From Phycisphaeraceae bacterium (GTDB lineage Bacteria > Planctomycetota > Phycisphaerae > Phycisphaerales > Phycisphaeraceae), in assembly GCA_020851735.1 (NCBI GenBank), contig JADZCD010000025.1, forward strand, positions 1 through 33,815: 33,815 nt of DNA, given 5' to 3'. The translations under genes were made by a program, and so were the position numbers. Positions 9,019-20,985 of the stretch are shown here, piece after piece (the stretch's first letter is position 1; every line of letters starts with the position of its first letter). Under the pieces are notes generated by a model, which was given only the letters and a program-made list of their open reading frames with translations, ran no database searches and had not been told where the DNA came from.

Positions 9019-10347
9019 ATGAGAATCAAAACCCTTGCGTTTTCGTTTGGCCGGTTACTGGTGTCTGTGGCTCTGCTGAGCGTGATTATTTACGCCGGCG
9101 CCCTGCACGCGCAAACGCTTCCCGCCGACACCGCCCCGGCTGCCGATTCTTCCGCCGCCACCACGCCGACCACCGCCCCGGCGGAAAAAGCCGTCGAACC
9201 CGTCCAGATTCTGAATCTGCTCGGCCCGACCTTCGATCGCACGCCCTATTGGGGGTGGTTGGGCCTCTTAGGCGCGATTTTCCTGGGCCTGATCGCCGGC
9301 AAGATCGCCGGCTCCATCCTGCGCGCCGCCGCCGGGAAACTGCAGCGCCGCGGCTGGGAAGGCCGGGGCGTCGCCTTTGAAAATGCCGCCAATCCCGCCA
9401 GCCTCGCCCTCCTGACCTTCGCCCTCACCGCGGGCATGCAGTTGATCTATCTCGAAGAGCCCCTGCGCCTGTTGACCAATCGCTGCATCCAGTTTCTCTA
9501 TCTGCTGTCCGTCGCCTGGCTGCTCTTTAACCTGGTGGACGTGGTTGATCTGGCCCTGCGCAAAGTCACCGGCCGGACCAACACCAAGCTCGACGACATG
9601 GTCGTGCCTCTGGTCCGCAAGACCCTGCGGATTTTTCTGGTCGTCGTCTTCACCCTGGTGGCCGCCCAGAACGTCTTTGGACTCAACATCACCGGCTGGC
9701 TGGCCGGCCTGGGCATCGCCGGCTTGGCCGTGTCCTTAGCCGCCCAGGACTCGATTAAGAACCTCTTCGGCTCCTTGACTGTCTTTTTCGACAAGCCTTT
9801 TCTGGTGCGCGACGTCATCACCTTCGACGGCGAGACCGGCACCGTCGAGGAGATCGGCTTCCGCTCCACGCGCATCCGCCTGTTCAACGGGCACCTGGTC
9901 ACCGTCCCCAACATGCAGTTCATCGACCGCAAGGTCGAGAACATCTCCGCCCGGCATTTCATCCGCCGGGAGATGAACGTCACCATCACCTACGACACGC
10001 CCCCGGAAAAAATCCAGGAGGCGATCGCCATCCTGCATGGCATTTTGCACGAGCCGCAGGTCGTTGAGGCCGGCCGCTTTGATCTAAAAGGCTTTCCGCC
10101 CCGCGTGGCCTTTAACGAGCTCAACGCCGACAGCCTCAACCTCAAGGCCACCTACTGGTACCAGTTGGCTGGCGACTCCGAACGCAACTGGTTTACCTAT
10201 CTGGAACACTGCCAGCTGGTGAACCTCAAGCTCTTTCAGCACTTCGCCCAGGCCGACATCGAATTCGCCTTCCCCACCCAAACGCTCTACTTGGCCGGCG
10301 ATCCCAAGCGCCGCCTGGCCGTCAGCCCAACGCCGGACAATCCTTAG
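9019..10347 (+). CDS. MscS-family mechanosensitive ion channel
   Basis: This 442-residue protein begins with a likely signal peptide (about 1-31, ending ALHAQ), then a Thr/Ala/Pro-rich linker (32-60) and about five membrane helices (near 77-97, 127-145, 160-180, 200-222 and 225-245). The last helix and beta domain carry the MscS signature: LGIAGLAVSLAAQDSIKNLF, then VFFDKPFLVRDVITFDGETG and VEEIGFRSTRIR. MscS channels open when membrane tension rises and release solutes after osmotic downshock. The start at 9019 was chosen because the signal peptide begins there; the open frame further upstream overlaps the preceding gene out of phase. It converges with the mannosidase gene, with only 48 bp between the two stops. 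Confidence 0.9.
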   Translation: MRIKTLAFSFGRLLVSVALLSVIIYAGALHAQTLPADTAPAADSSAATTPTTAPAEKAVEPVQILNLLGPTFDRTPYWGWLGLLGAIFLGLIAGKIAGSILRAAAGKLQRRGWEGRGVAFENAANPASLALLTFALTAGMQLIYLEEPLRLLTNRCIQFLYLLSVAWLLFNLVDVVDLALRKVTGRTNTKLDDMVVPLVRKTLRIFLVVVFTLVAAQNVFGLNITGWLAGLGIAGLAVSLAAQDSIKNLFGSLTVFFDKPFLVRDVITFDGETGTVEEIGFRSTRIRLFNGHLVTVPNMQFIDRKVENISARHFIRREMNVTITYDTPPEKIQEAIAILHGILHEPQVVEAGRFDLKGFPPRVAFNELNADSLNLKATYWYQLAGDSERNWFTYLEHCQLVNLKLFQHFAQADIEFAFPTQTLYLAGDPKRRLAVSPTPDNP

Positions 10348-10395
10348 CCCGCCGCTCCGCTGGGCGCGGGGCTGGCCTCGCCGTTGGCAAACCGC

Positions 10396-13300
10396 TTAAA
10401 ACTCCACGCGCAGCGTCGCCACCTGGAACGGCCGCAGCGCCAGGCTCGCCGTGTCGCCGGCAAATTGCAGCTTCACGTCGTTTTCCCGCGGGTTCTCCAA
10501 TAAATCGTTGACCGCCACGCTCTTGGGCCGCTGTGCGAACGTCAACTTTGCCTTCGCATGCGAGCCGAACGACTCATACAGCCGCAGAATCAATCCCCGC
10601 TTGTCCTCCGCCGGTTTAAGCGTGTCGAGCACCACCGCCGGACTGTCGATCTTGATAAACGACCACGCCTCCGCCAGCGTCCCGCCCCCGCCCCCGGAAG
10701 CCGCCGCCGCTTCCTGCGTCAGCACCGGCACGTTCAATTCCGCCGCCGCCCGGATCACCCCCGCCTCCTGGAAACTGCCCGCGTGCGGCAGCAGCGCGTA
10801 GGTGAACTCGTGCCGACCCCGGTCCGCCGTGGTGTTGGGTTCCTGCGGCGACTTGATGCAGGTCATCCGCATCACGTCCTCGTGCACGTCAAAGCCGTAC
10901 TTGCAGTCGTTCAGCAGCGCCACCCCGTAGCCGTGTTCGGATAAATCGATAAAGCGGTGGGCGCTGACCTCAAACTTGGCAAAGTCCCAGCTCGTGTTCC
11001 GATGCGTCGGCCGCTGCAGGTGCCCGAATTGAATCTGATACGTCGCCTCCGTCGCCCGCAGCCCCGTGGCAAAGGCGATCTTCAGGAGGGTGTGGTGATC
11101 GTACCAGTCCGCCGTCGTTTCAAAGTCAATCCGCCGCGTCGCCGCCCACAGCACCAGGCGCTGCGTGATCGTGCTCCGCGGCCCTTTGCCGATCATCGGC
11201 ATCGCCCAGGTCAGCTCCACCGCCACGCGGGCCGGCGAACGCTCCGCCACGCGGATGCCTTGGCAAGTCAGCCCCGCCACCGGGTGCTGCTGGTAATAGT
11301 GATCAATGTCCCACGCTCCGTATTGCAGCGGGCGATCCTCAAATACCTGCCACTGATTGCCCAATCGCCCCGGCTCAAACACCAGCCGCCCGTGAGCCTT
11401 GTCCAGCAGCTCGACCATGCGCCCCTGGTCATCTAAGCGCAAGCGCCAATACTGATTCTCCAGCGTGCGGGCATCATCGGAAGCGGTGGGGGGGAAGTAG
11501 CCACCGGCCGCGCTCGGCACGCCGGGCACCGGCGGATTCGCCGCGTCGATCACCAGGTACCCGCCCGCCGGCACCGTCACCCCGTCCAGCCACCGCCCGT
11601 CGGGCAGGCGCATCGGGTCCGTCCGATCCCAGCTGAGCGTGTTGAACAGCGCCACGGGCTTTTGCGCGTTGCCCGTTCCGATCCGCCCCGCGATCGCCCC
11701 GGCCGCTTGCGCCGTCATGGCCGCGGTCTGTTCCAGAATCCGCCGCAGGCTCACCCGCGCGTCGTCGTAAACCTCGCCGATGGACGATCCCGGCAGAATG
11801 TCGTGAAACTCCAGGAAAAGCAGCTCTTTCCACAGTCCGTCCAAAGCCGGTTTATCCAACTTGTAGCCGTGCGGCTGCGCCAGCGCCGCCAGCCATTCCA
11901 CATTATGCAAAGCTATTTCGCCCTGGCGGTGCTCCCGCTTGAGCCACGCCTGCGTGGTGTACGTGCCGCGGTGATATTCCAGATAAAGCTCCCCGTCCCA
12001 GATGGGCAATTCCCCCGCCCGCGCGGCCAGGCGCTTAAGCAGCGCCCCAGCCTTTTCGTGCCGCACCGTCGGCAAGCCCGCCTTCGGCGCCCAGGCGCTC
12101 ACCCGCCGGGCCGTTTCGTGCATGATGGTCGTCGGCCCGCCGCCGCCGTCGCCCCAGCCGTAGCTCATCAGCGGCTCAAGCAACCGATCCCTCTGCCGGT
12201 ACTCCCGCCAGCAGTCGACGACTTCCTTCACGTCCAGCACCGCGTTGTAGGTGTAGAACGGCAAGTCGCCCTGCCGCGTGGTGATAAAGTGCGTCGTCAC
12301 CTCCGAGCCGTCCAGCCCGCGCCAGCGGAAGGTATCGTGCGGAAAGCGATTGAACTGGCTCCAGCTGATCTTGCTGGTGACAAAACCGTCCACCCCCGCC
12401 AGCCGCAGCAGTTGCGGCAGGGCCGCGGAATATCCGAAAACGTCCGGCAGCCAGAGCATCCTGCTGTCGACGCCGAACTTCTCCTTAAAGTACGTCTTGC
12501 CGTAGAGCAGCTGCCGCACCAGCGATTCCCCGCCGCTGATGTTCGTGTCCATCTCCACCCACGTCGCCCCGTCCGCCTCCCACCGCCCGGCCGCCACGAA
12601 ATCCTTGATCTTCCCGAAAACTTCCGGGGCGTCCTCTTCCACCCACGCGTACGCCTGCGGGCTGGACTGCTGGTAAATCCAATCCGGATATTCCTCCAGC
12701 ATCCGGCACTGCGTGGCGAAGGTGCGCACGCACTTGTGATGCGTGTGTTTCACCGGCCACAGCCACGCCAGGTCGATGTGCGCGTGCCCCACCGCGACGA
12801 TGGCGGCGATCTCCGGCGAACCGCGCAATTCCGTCAGCGCCTCGTCCAGCGCCCCCTGCGCCGCGGCTACGGACGGATAGAACATTTCGTTGCCCGGATC
12901 GCGCTTCAATTCCGGCGGAAACGTCGCAAACGTCTTGTCGCGCAGATTTAGTCGCCCCAGCGACGCCTCCAGCGCCCGCAGAATCTTCTCCCGCGCGATC
13001 GCGTCCTCCGGCAATTGCCCCGCCATGTCCAGCAGCACCCGCCAGTCGTGCCAGAGCTTTTCCGTCGCGCGATCCACCCGCGCCAGCCCAAAAGCCGTCA
13101 GCTTGTGCCGGCAGTCGCAGCGGGCCGCGAAAATCACCGCCCGCAGGTCATACGTGCGCCCCGGCACAAACGGAAAACGAATCAGGTTGTGCTGCCGATC
13201 AACCGCCCCCACGTGCTGGCCGTCGATAAACACCTGCCCTTCCGGGCCGGCCGGCTGATAGTCCTGGTTGGCAAAGCCCAGGTAATTCACCCCCACGTCG

Positions 13301-13617
13301 ATGCGCAGTTCCGCGTCGCCCACCGGCCAGTCCGCCGGCACCGTGCCTTTGGCGCGAAACCAGCCCCACACCTGCTTGCCGCCCCAATCTCCGCCAACGC
13401 TGATCGCCCGCCACGTCGCGCCCCCGCCCCCGGAAGCGCCCCCGCCCCCGGAAATGGCGCACACGTCCGGCGGCGCCGCGTAGATCGCCCCCGCCGGGTC
13501 TAACACCTCCAATACCTCCAACCCTTCCACCGCCTGGCTACCCCGCGTGCGCAAGTCGCCTAAGTGCGTGAAGTACCGCTTGATCTTGTCCACACGCAGT
13601 TGCAGATGAGTGCTCAT
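10396..13617 (-). CDS. GH38 alpha-mannosidase
   Basis: A 1073-residue family GH38 enzyme that hydrolyses alpha-mannosidic bonds using a metal ion. The N-terminal region (1-270) is the accessory domain typical of long bacterial and class II enzymes. The catalytic domain starts with VGHAHIDLAW (metal ligands H280 and D282 likely). The nucleophile is D392 in LWLPDVFGYS. The helical middle domain and C-terminal beta domains follow. No signal peptide is present. The start at 13617 has GGAG about five bases upstream. Two repeat-derived stretches are odd: SGGGGASGGGGA at residues 56-67 and SGGGGG at 974-979. Both come from the CCCCCGGAAG-type DNA repeat. They sit in likely loops and leave the frame intact. 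Confidence 0.93.
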   Translation of the reverse strand: MSTHLQLRVDKIKRYFTHLGDLRTRGSQAVEGLEVLEVLDPAGAIYAAPPDVCAISGGGGASGGGGATWRAISVGGDWGGKQVWGWFRAKGTVPADWPVGDAELRIDVGVNYLGFANQDYQPAGPEGQVFIDGQHVGAVDRQHNLIRFPFVPGRTYDLRAVIFAARCDCRHKLTAFGLARVDRATEKLWHDWRVLLDMAGQLPEDAIAREKILRALEASLGRLNLRDKTFATFPPELKRDPGNEMFYPSVAAAQGALDEALTELRGSPEIAAIVAVGHAHIDLAWLWPVKHTHHKCVRTFATQCRMLEEYPDWIYQQSSPQAYAWVEEDAPEVFGKIKDFVAAGRWEADGATWVEMDTNISGGESLVRQLLYGKTYFKEKFGVDSRMLWLPDVFGYSAALPQLLRLAGVDGFVTSKISWSQFNRFPHDTFRWRGLDGSEVTTHFITTRQGDLPFYTYNAVLDVKEVVDCWREYRQRDRLLEPLMSYGWGDGGGGPTTIMHETARRVSAWAPKAGLPTVRHEKAGALLKRLAARAGELPIWDGELYLEYHRGTYTTQAWLKREHRQGEIALHNVEWLAALAQPHGYKLDKPALDGLWKELLFLEFHDILPGSSIGEVYDDARVSLRRILEQTAAMTAQAAGAIAGRIGTGNAQKPVALFNTLSWDRTDPMRLPDGRWLDGVTVPAGGYLVIDAANPPVPGVPSAAGGYFPPTASDDARTLENQYWRLRLDDQGRMVELLDKAHGRLVFEPGRLGNQWQVFEDRPLQYGAWDIDHYYQQHPVAGLTCQGIRVAERSPARVAVELTWAMPMIGKGPRSTITQRLVLWAATRRIDFETTADWYDHHTLLKIAFATGLRATEATYQIQFGHLQRPTHRNTSWDFAKFEVSAHRFIDLSEHGYGVALLNDCKYGFDVHEDVMRMTCIKSPQEPNTTADRGRHEFTYALLPHAGSFQEAGVIRAAAELNVPVLTQEAAAASGGGGGTLAEAWSFIKIDSPAVVLDTLKPAEDKRGLILRLYESFGSHAKAKLTFAQRPKSVAVNDLLENPRENDVKLQFAGDTASLALRPFQVATLRVEF
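10681..10698. repeat. Dispersed GC-rich microrepeat inside the mannosidase gene
   Basis: The tract contains CCCGCCCCCGCCCCCGGA and runs into a full CCCCCGGAAG at 10691-10700. Read on the minus strand it encodes SGGGGG near the C-terminus of the mannosidase. Confidence 0.8.
13418..13453. repeat. Two tandem 18-bp microrepeat units inside the mannosidase gene
   Basis: GCGCCCCCGCCCCCGGAA occurs twice in direct tandem (13418-13435 and 13436-13453). Each copy encodes SGGGGA on the minus strand. The same 18-mer recurs at 31835-31852 in the opposite orientation relative to its gene. Confidence 0.9.
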
Positions 13618-13714
13618 GGTTCTCCGCCGCCAAAAAAAAGATAGTGTCCGCGCCGGGGCGAAACTCTACCCTAAGCAGCAATAACCTTCATCCCGCGGCC
13701 ACTGGACCAAGGGC

Positions 13715-13748
13715 GAAAAATAAAGCCCACCAGTTTCTGATGGGCTTT
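13715..13748 (-). terminator. Terminator of the GspG-like gene
   Basis: On the minus strand a stem beginning AAAGCCCA and ending TGGGCTTT (13722-13748, with one wobble pair and a short loop) is followed by TATTTTT. It lies between the pseudopilin stop at 13824 and the mannosidase start at 13617, so the two genes are probably transcribed separately. Confidence 0.8.
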
Positions 13749-13783
13749 AGCAAGGATTTCTCAGCTGTGTTGCGGGTGGCCGT

Positions 13784-13823
13784 TTCCGGGGGGAGCTTCC
13801 CGGGGGCTTCTTCCGGGGGGGGG
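13784..13823. repeat. Microrepeat cluster directly after the pseudopilin stop codon
   Basis: Three degenerate TTCCGGGGG units in a row, the last touching the stop codon of the minus-strand pseudopilin gene. One contains an exact CTTCCGGGGG. Confidence 0.75.
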
Positions 13824-14600
13824 TTACGAGGACGATTCCTCCGTCTTCACCGAGCCGTCGGCATAGCCGATCAGCCCGCTGTAATTGATCTTCCCGCCCA
13901 CGATCTCGTACAGGATCGGCGTCTTGTCGGGATTTGACATCTGATTCAGCGGGCCGTCCGGCGGGACATACACATACCCCGGCTTCTCACCGGTCACCGG
14001 ATTGGTCGTCATCGATTCATACTTGGCCGCGGGAATGTACGTGTCCGCCAATTCCGCCAGCGATCCGGGCATGGCCGAATCGTTCTGGCTGGCATAAGCG
14101 TGAATGGCCCCCAGCAACCCCTTCATGTTGCTCATCGATTCGCCCACCTGCGAACTCGACGCGTAGTTGGAACGCACCTGCCCGGTCGTGGAGTCATAGA
14201 ACCAGTCGCTGCTGCCCGGCGGGCCGTCGCCGACCGTGTTCGTGCCGCTCATCGGGTGATTGGGAATCTGGTCCAGATACGGCCCATACACCTTGCCCGC
14301 TTCCGGGTCCGGGTCCAGGTTGCCCTCTTTGTCCGTTTTCTTCGTCAGCAGCAGGGGAAAGCTGGCCAGCGAGGGATATCGTCCGTGGTCCTGATAGTAC
14401 GCGGTGACCTGCGATTGCAGACGCGAACGGTTGACGTCCGCGATGCGATCCTTCACGTTCTCCACCAGCCCCGTGAACTGCGGCACCACCAGGGCCGCCA
14501 GGATCGCCAGCACCAGCGTCACCAGCAGCACTTCAATGAGCGTAAAACCGCGGCCACCTCGCCGCGCACGTCGCGAATTGTGTTGATCTAGTCCAGCCAC
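13824..14600 (-). CDS. GspG-like pseudopilin (type II secretion/type IV pilin-like)
   Basis: The 258-residue protein has a class III leader: RRGGRGFTLIEVLLVTLVLA, with predicted prepilin-peptidase cleavage between G18 and F19 and E at position +5. The hydrophobic helix (19-45) is followed by a GspG-like segment with HGRYPS (about 76-81) and a substantial extra C-terminal region with a second helix-like stretch (MKGLLGAIHAYASQNDSAMP) and a GYADGSVK motif. The extra region makes it longer than classical GspG (about 140 residues) and resembles the many planctomycete pseudopilins. The start is a GTG at 14600, chosen because GGGAGGAG stands eight bases upstream. No secretion ATPase or other type II secretion genes are nearby. 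A sensor kinase gene lies upstream in the same direction, separated by a 223-bp repeat-containing gap. Confidence 0.82.
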   Translation of the reverse strand: MAGLDQHNSRRARRGGRGFTLIEVLLVTLVLAILAALVVPQFTGLVENVKDRIADVNRSRLQSQVTAYYQDHGRYPSLASFPLLLTKKTDKEGNLDPDPEAGKVYGPYLDQIPNHPMSGTNTVGDGPPGSSDWFYDSTTGQVRSNYASSSQVGESMSNMKGLLGAIHAYASQNDSAMPGSLAELADTYIPAAKYESMTTNPVTGEKPGYVYVPPDGPLNQMSNPDKTPILYEIVGGKINYSGLIGYADGSVKTEESSS

Positions 14601-14678
14601 CGCTATCTCCTCCCAACTGGCCTCCCGATGGATACGACCTCCGCTTCGTCTGGATTTTTGCGTTCGGCGCGTAACGGT

Positions 14679-14711
14679 CCCCCCCGGAAGTTCCCCCGGA
14701 GGTTCCCCCCC
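14679..14711. repeat. Microrepeat cluster upstream of the pseudopilin gene
   Basis: CCCCCGGAAG is followed by two further GGARGTTCCCCC-type units with a period of about 12 bp. It lies in the gap between the sensor kinase stop and the pseudopilin start. Confidence 0.8.
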
Positions 14712-14823
14712 GACAGTTATCGGCTCACCACCACCCGCAGTTCAGCCGAACTCCCTTCGCCACGCCGCTGGACCCTGAATCGTCAGCCGGATAAACGTTA
14801 CAAACCCTACCACCGGCCCATCT

Positions 14824-17655
<2,832 letters not shown>

Positions 17656-18012
17656 GGCGATCCTTTCCAGCTTTGCCCGTGGTTCCCCAGGGACGCCTGC
17701 TTCTTCCCCGTGCGAAAAGAAACAACGCTCGCCGCGCCGCGAAACGCACCTGCGTACCTCGCCCGTAGTATGGAAACACCCAGCCACGGCGCAGCCATAT
17801 CCGCCCGCGTTGTCCGCCGGTCTATTGTTTGAAGTTCGGATCGACGCAAAGAAGAGTTAAGAGTAGCCCACCCGTAAAACAAAAGAAAAAAACCAGCTTT
17901 TCGCTGCGGGCTGGGCGTTCACACGCGACGGGAACAAGGCTTCCTCCCAGTTGTTTTTTCTCGCGACCGTTCTTTCATGTATGCTTCGTATCCTTTATCT
18001 GGGAGTTTAAGC
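17656..18012. other. Divergent promoter region, no gene seen
   Basis: This gap separates the sensor kinase (minus) from the FG-GAP gene (plus) and must hold both promoters. I found no convincing promoter boxes, repeats or conserved small reading frame. An A-rich patch lies at about 17876-17899. Confidence 0.5.
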
Positions 18013-20370
18013 ATGACTTTGGCCACGTTGCCTCCAAACACCTCCGTGGATCGTTGCGACCTGCTCATTCTCGACGGCCAGCCGCCCGTGTTCGGCTCCG
18101 AAGGCTTAGGCTGTCTGATAACCGGCGACATTGACGGCGACGGCCGACAGGAAATGGTCGTCGGCGGTTTCGGCGCCCTGCTCTGGTATCGCCCGTCCAC
18201 CGGCCAGCGCGGACGCATCGCCGAGGGCTGCTTCCATGTCGGCCTGGCCCTGGCCGATATCGACGGCGACGGCAAGCCCGAGATCATCGCCAGTCAAGTG
18301 GTACACCCCGACGATCCCCGCAAGCCTTACGTCCCCGCCCAGCAATACGACTCCAAAAACCACTACCTCATGGCCTGGTACAAGCCCACCGGCAAATCCG
18401 CCGCCGATCCTTGGGCCTGCCACCTCATCGACCTGGACATGGGCAACGGCGGCGCCCACGACATCACCTGCGCCGATATCGACAACGACGGCCAGGACGA
18501 AGTCATCGCCAACCAGATCAGCGGCGATCCCCGCCTCTTCGTCTATAAGCGCCACACCGACCCCACCGCGCCCTGGCAACGTCACGTCGTGCAGAACGAG
18601 CGCTTTGAAGAGGGCCTGGCCGCGGCCGACCTCGACGGCGACGGCAAGCTGGAAATCGTCTCCAGCGTCAGCTGGTACAAAGCTCCCCCCGCCGGGCCTT
18701 TCTCCGGGCTCTGGCAACGCCGCAACATCGCCCCCAGCTTCCGCGAAATGGTGCGCCTAAACGTCGTGGACGTCACCGGCAACGGCCGGCCCGACGTGGT
18801 CATCGTCGAATCGGAAAACCTCGAAGGCCGCATGTCCTGGTTTGAAAATCGCCCCGCCCCCGACGGCGGCATCACCTGGATCGAACACCCCCTCGACGAC
18901 GGCACGGTCTACTACGGCCACTCCCTCTTGGCCCGCCGCGACGCCGACGGCACCGTCCGCATTTTCTTAGGCGAAATGGCCGGCGGCGGTTGGAACGCCC
19001 CCTACAACTTCAGCGCTCGCCTGCAGGATTTTGTCTCGGCCGACAACGGCAAATCCTGGCAACGCACCGAAATCCACCGCGGCGCCGGCACCCACCAGGC
19101 CACCCTGGCCGACCTCGACGGCGACGGCCAACTCGAAGTCGCCGGCAAGGAATGGCGCATCCCCAAAATCCAGGTCTACAAGCAACGCACCTCCACCCCC
19201 ACGGCCGCCAACTGGTGCCACCGCATCATCGACAGCGACAAACCCGAAACCGCCACCGACATCCTCTCCGCCGACGTGGACGGCGACGGCCGCGCCGACG
19301 TGGTCTGCGGCTGCTGGTGGTATCAGGCTCCCACTTGGCAACGCCATCCGATCCTGCCCGAACGCATCGCCCAGGTGATCGCCGCCGCCGACCTCGACGG
19401 CGACGGCCGCGCCGAACTCATCGCCACCTGCCGCCGCCCCGGCCAGCAGGGCTACGGCGCTCTCACCAGCGAACTGGTCTGGCTCAAAGCCCTCGACCCC
19501 CGCGCCGACCGCTGGGAGGTCTTCCCCATCGGCACCGGCATCGGCGATTGGCCGCACGGGTCCCTGGTCGCGCCCATCCTGCCCGGCAATCGCCTGGCCT
19601 TGATCGCCGCGTATCACAGCGCCCACTCGTCCACCGACGGCAAGAACCACTACCCCGAACTATTCGAAGTGCCCCCCGATCCGCGCCAGCCCTGGCCCAA
19701 ACGCACCTTGGCCGAAATCCCCTACGGCGAGCAGATCGTCGCCGCCGACATCCTCGGGCACAGCCGCCTGGACCTCTTCGCCGGGCCGTGGTGGCTGGAA
19801 AATCTGGGCGACGGAAACTTCAAGCCTCATCGCATCGTCGAAGGCTTCTACCCCGCCCGCATCGCCGTCATGGACGTCAATGGCGACGGCCATCCCGACA
19901 TCGTCATGGGCGAAGAGGTCCTCGACTTTGACAAGAAAGTCGCCCCCTTCTCCTCCCTGGCCTGGTTTGAACGGCCTGCCGACCCGCGCACCGAACCCTG
20001 GATCAAACACCCCATCGACCGCCTGCGCTGCGCCCATTCGCTGAATGTGGCCGACCTGGACGGCGACGGCCAGCCCGAAATCGTCGCCGCTGAGCACAAT
20101 CCCTTCTACCCCTATCGCAGCCGCAGCCGCCTGTTCGTCTACAAACAGGACCTGGCCGCCCCCGCTGACAAATCCGCCGCCGGAACCTCCGGGACTATGG
20201 ACTTAGGCTTCCATGGCCGAGGCTGGTGGCGGTATCAGCTGGACGACCGCTTCGAGCATCACGACGGCTGCGGCCTGATCGACTTAGGCTCCGGCCGACC
20301 GGGCATCATCAGCCATGGCTGGAAGGACAACCGCTACGTCCACCTCTGGGAGCCCGCCCCCCGGAAGTAA
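18013..20370 (+). CDS. FG-GAP/VCBS repeat beta-propeller protein
   Basis: At 785 residues it is built almost entirely from FG-GAP-type blades. About a dozen calcium-binding loops can be read, including DIDGDGRQE, DIDGDGKPE, DIDNDGQDE, DLDGDGKLE, DVTGNGRPD, DLDGDGQLE, DVDGDGRAD, DLDGDGRAE, DVNGDGHPD and DLDGDGQPE. Repeated W-Y/W-Q segments follow each loop. Such proteins usually bind calcium and ligands outside the cell, yet this one has no signal peptide from either possible start (18013 or 17977). The start at 18013 is favoured by GGGAG seven bases upstream. No enzymatic motif was seen. The last codons, for PAPRK and the stop, lie inside a CCCCCGGAAG repeat, so the C-terminus seems to come from a repeat insertion. 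Its role is unknown. Confidence 0.85.
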   Translation: MTLATLPPNTSVDRCDLLILDGQPPVFGSEGLGCLITGDIDGDGRQEMVVGGFGALLWYRPSTGQRGRIAEGCFHVGLALADIDGDGKPEIIASQVVHPDDPRKPYVPAQQYDSKNHYLMAWYKPTGKSAADPWACHLIDLDMGNGGAHDITCADIDNDGQDEVIANQISGDPRLFVYKRHTDPTAPWQRHVVQNERFEEGLAAADLDGDGKLEIVSSVSWYKAPPAGPFSGLWQRRNIAPSFREMVRLNVVDVTGNGRPDVVIVESENLEGRMSWFENRPAPDGGITWIEHPLDDGTVYYGHSLLARRDADGTVRIFLGEMAGGGWNAPYNFSARLQDFVSADNGKSWQRTEIHRGAGTHQATLADLDGDGQLEVAGKEWRIPKIQVYKQRTSTPTAANWCHRIIDSDKPETATDILSADVDGDGRADVVCGCWWYQAPTWQRHPILPERIAQVIAAADLDGDGRAELIATCRRPGQQGYGALTSELVWLKALDPRADRWEVFPIGTGIGDWPHGSLVAPILPGNRLALIAAYHSAHSSTDGKNHYPELFEVPPDPRQPWPKRTLAEIPYGEQIVAADILGHSRLDLFAGPWWLENLGDGNFKPHRIVEGFYPARIAVMDVNGDGHPDIVMGEEVLDFDKKVAPFSSLAWFERPADPRTEPWIKHPIDRLRCAHSLNVADLDGDGQPEIVAAEHNPFYPYRSRSRLFVYKQDLAAPADKSAAGTSGTMDLGFHGRGWWRYQLDDRFEHHDGCGLIDLGSGRPGIISHGWKDNRYVHLWEPAPRK

Positions 20371-20386
20371 CCCCCCCTCCGGAAGC
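20356..20386. repeat. Microrepeat supplying the stop codon of the FG-GAP gene
   Basis: CCCCCCGGAAGTAA, whose TAA is the stop codon of the FG-GAP gene, is followed by CCCCCCCTCCGGAAGC. The last residues of the protein are thus encoded by the repeat. Confidence 0.8.
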
Positions 20387-20461
20387 GCTTGCCTCTACGA
20401 GCCGCGCACGTCAGTAAGCGGTGCCTCGCTGCCCACCCCGCAAGCGCCCCTATCTATATAG

Positions 20462-20479
20462 CCCGCCGCATGCGGCGGG
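20462..20479. repeat. Perfect 18-bp palindrome
   Basis: CCCGCCGCATGCGGCGGG is fully self-complementary. It may be a REP-like element or a protein site. Confidence 0.7.
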
Positions 20480-20517
20480 TGCTGGATTCCCCCCCCGGGA
20501 GTAAATCGGATGGGTGC

Positions 20518-20545
20518 CACACAGCATCGCGTAGCGTGCTGTGTG
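20518..20545. repeat. REP-like hairpin
   Basis: The arms CACACAGCA and TGCTGTGTG (9 bp) enclose a 10-nt loop that itself contains CGC-GTA-GCG, so a longer stem is possible. No T run follows on either strand, which argues against a terminator. Confidence 0.65.
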
Positions 20546-20552
20546 TTGGCTG

Positions 20553-20577
20553 TTCCCCCCGGAAGTCCCCCGGAAGC
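20553..20577. repeat. Two tandem 11-bp microrepeat units
   Basis: CCCCCGGAAGT is directly followed by CCCCCGGAAGC. These are the cleanest copies of the core motif in the window, in an intergenic setting. Confidence 0.85.
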
Positions 20578-20633
20578 ATCCACCGCCATTCTGAACTGTC
20601 TGCGGCCGATTCCTCCACCCCTCGATGCGCAAC

Positions 20634-20662
20634 AAAAAAGCCCAGGGACTGCATCCCTGGGC
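20634..20662 (-). terminator. Terminator for minus-strand transcription
   Basis: On the minus strand GCCCAGGGA, a 5-nt loop and TCCCTGGGC are followed by TTTTTT. The nearest minus-strand gene is mraZ, whose stop is about 320 bp upstream, so either mraZ has a long 3' untranslated region or an unseen transcript ends here. Confidence 0.8.
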
Positions 20663-20835
20663 TCACGGGTCCTTGGGGCTGAACCTGATGATCTCGCGCC
20701 TGCCCTTAGGCGCCCCAAAAAAGCGAAGGTGCCGCTTGCGGGGGACGGGGTTGGGCCGGCAGGTGACTGAGGTGTTAACCCCGCACCCGATCACTGATGC
20801 CTTTGGCCGCCGCGACTATGGCTCTCTCGTCCGTG

Positions 20836-20856
20836 AAAAAAGCCAAGCCCGGGCTC
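20836..20856 (-). terminator. Weak terminator candidate after mraZ
   Basis: On the minus strand a 5-bp stem GAGCC/GGCTT with a 7-nt loop runs into six T residues, about 130 bp after the mraZ stop. The stem is short, so this is tentative. Confidence 0.35.
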
Positions 20857-20985
20857 ACCCATCCATCCTCAAGCGGCATGCGAGTCCGTTCTCCTTCGCC
20901 GACTTAATGCGACCATCCGTGGCCGTGGCGTCCGGGCTGACCCTTCCGTGAATCAGCCTTGTTCTTCTCTTCCGAACGTTCCCAT

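Larger units (their letters stand above)
20371..20985. other. Repeat-rich convergent gap without recognised gene
   Basis: A 615-bp region lies between the FG-GAP gene and mraZ, which converge. It contains several microrepeat copies (20356-20386, 20489-20505, 20553-20577), a perfect 18-bp palindrome (20462-20479), a hairpin with a 9-bp stem (20518-20545), a terminator for minus-strand transcription (20634-20662) and a weaker one nearer mraZ (20836-20856). The segment 20677-20716 can fold with GGGGC/GCCCC outer and GCCT/AGGC inner pairs and may be structured RNA, but it matches no family I know. No convincing reading frame was seen. Confidence 0.6.

Noticed and set aside
11662..12951. A 429-residue plus-strand frame
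   Set aside because: It is antisense to the catalytic region of the GH38 mannosidase and shows no domain of its own.
20677..20960. tmRNA, RNase P RNA or SRP RNA
   Set aside because: I looked for the conserved cores of these RNAs on both strands and did not find them; only generic stems are visible.
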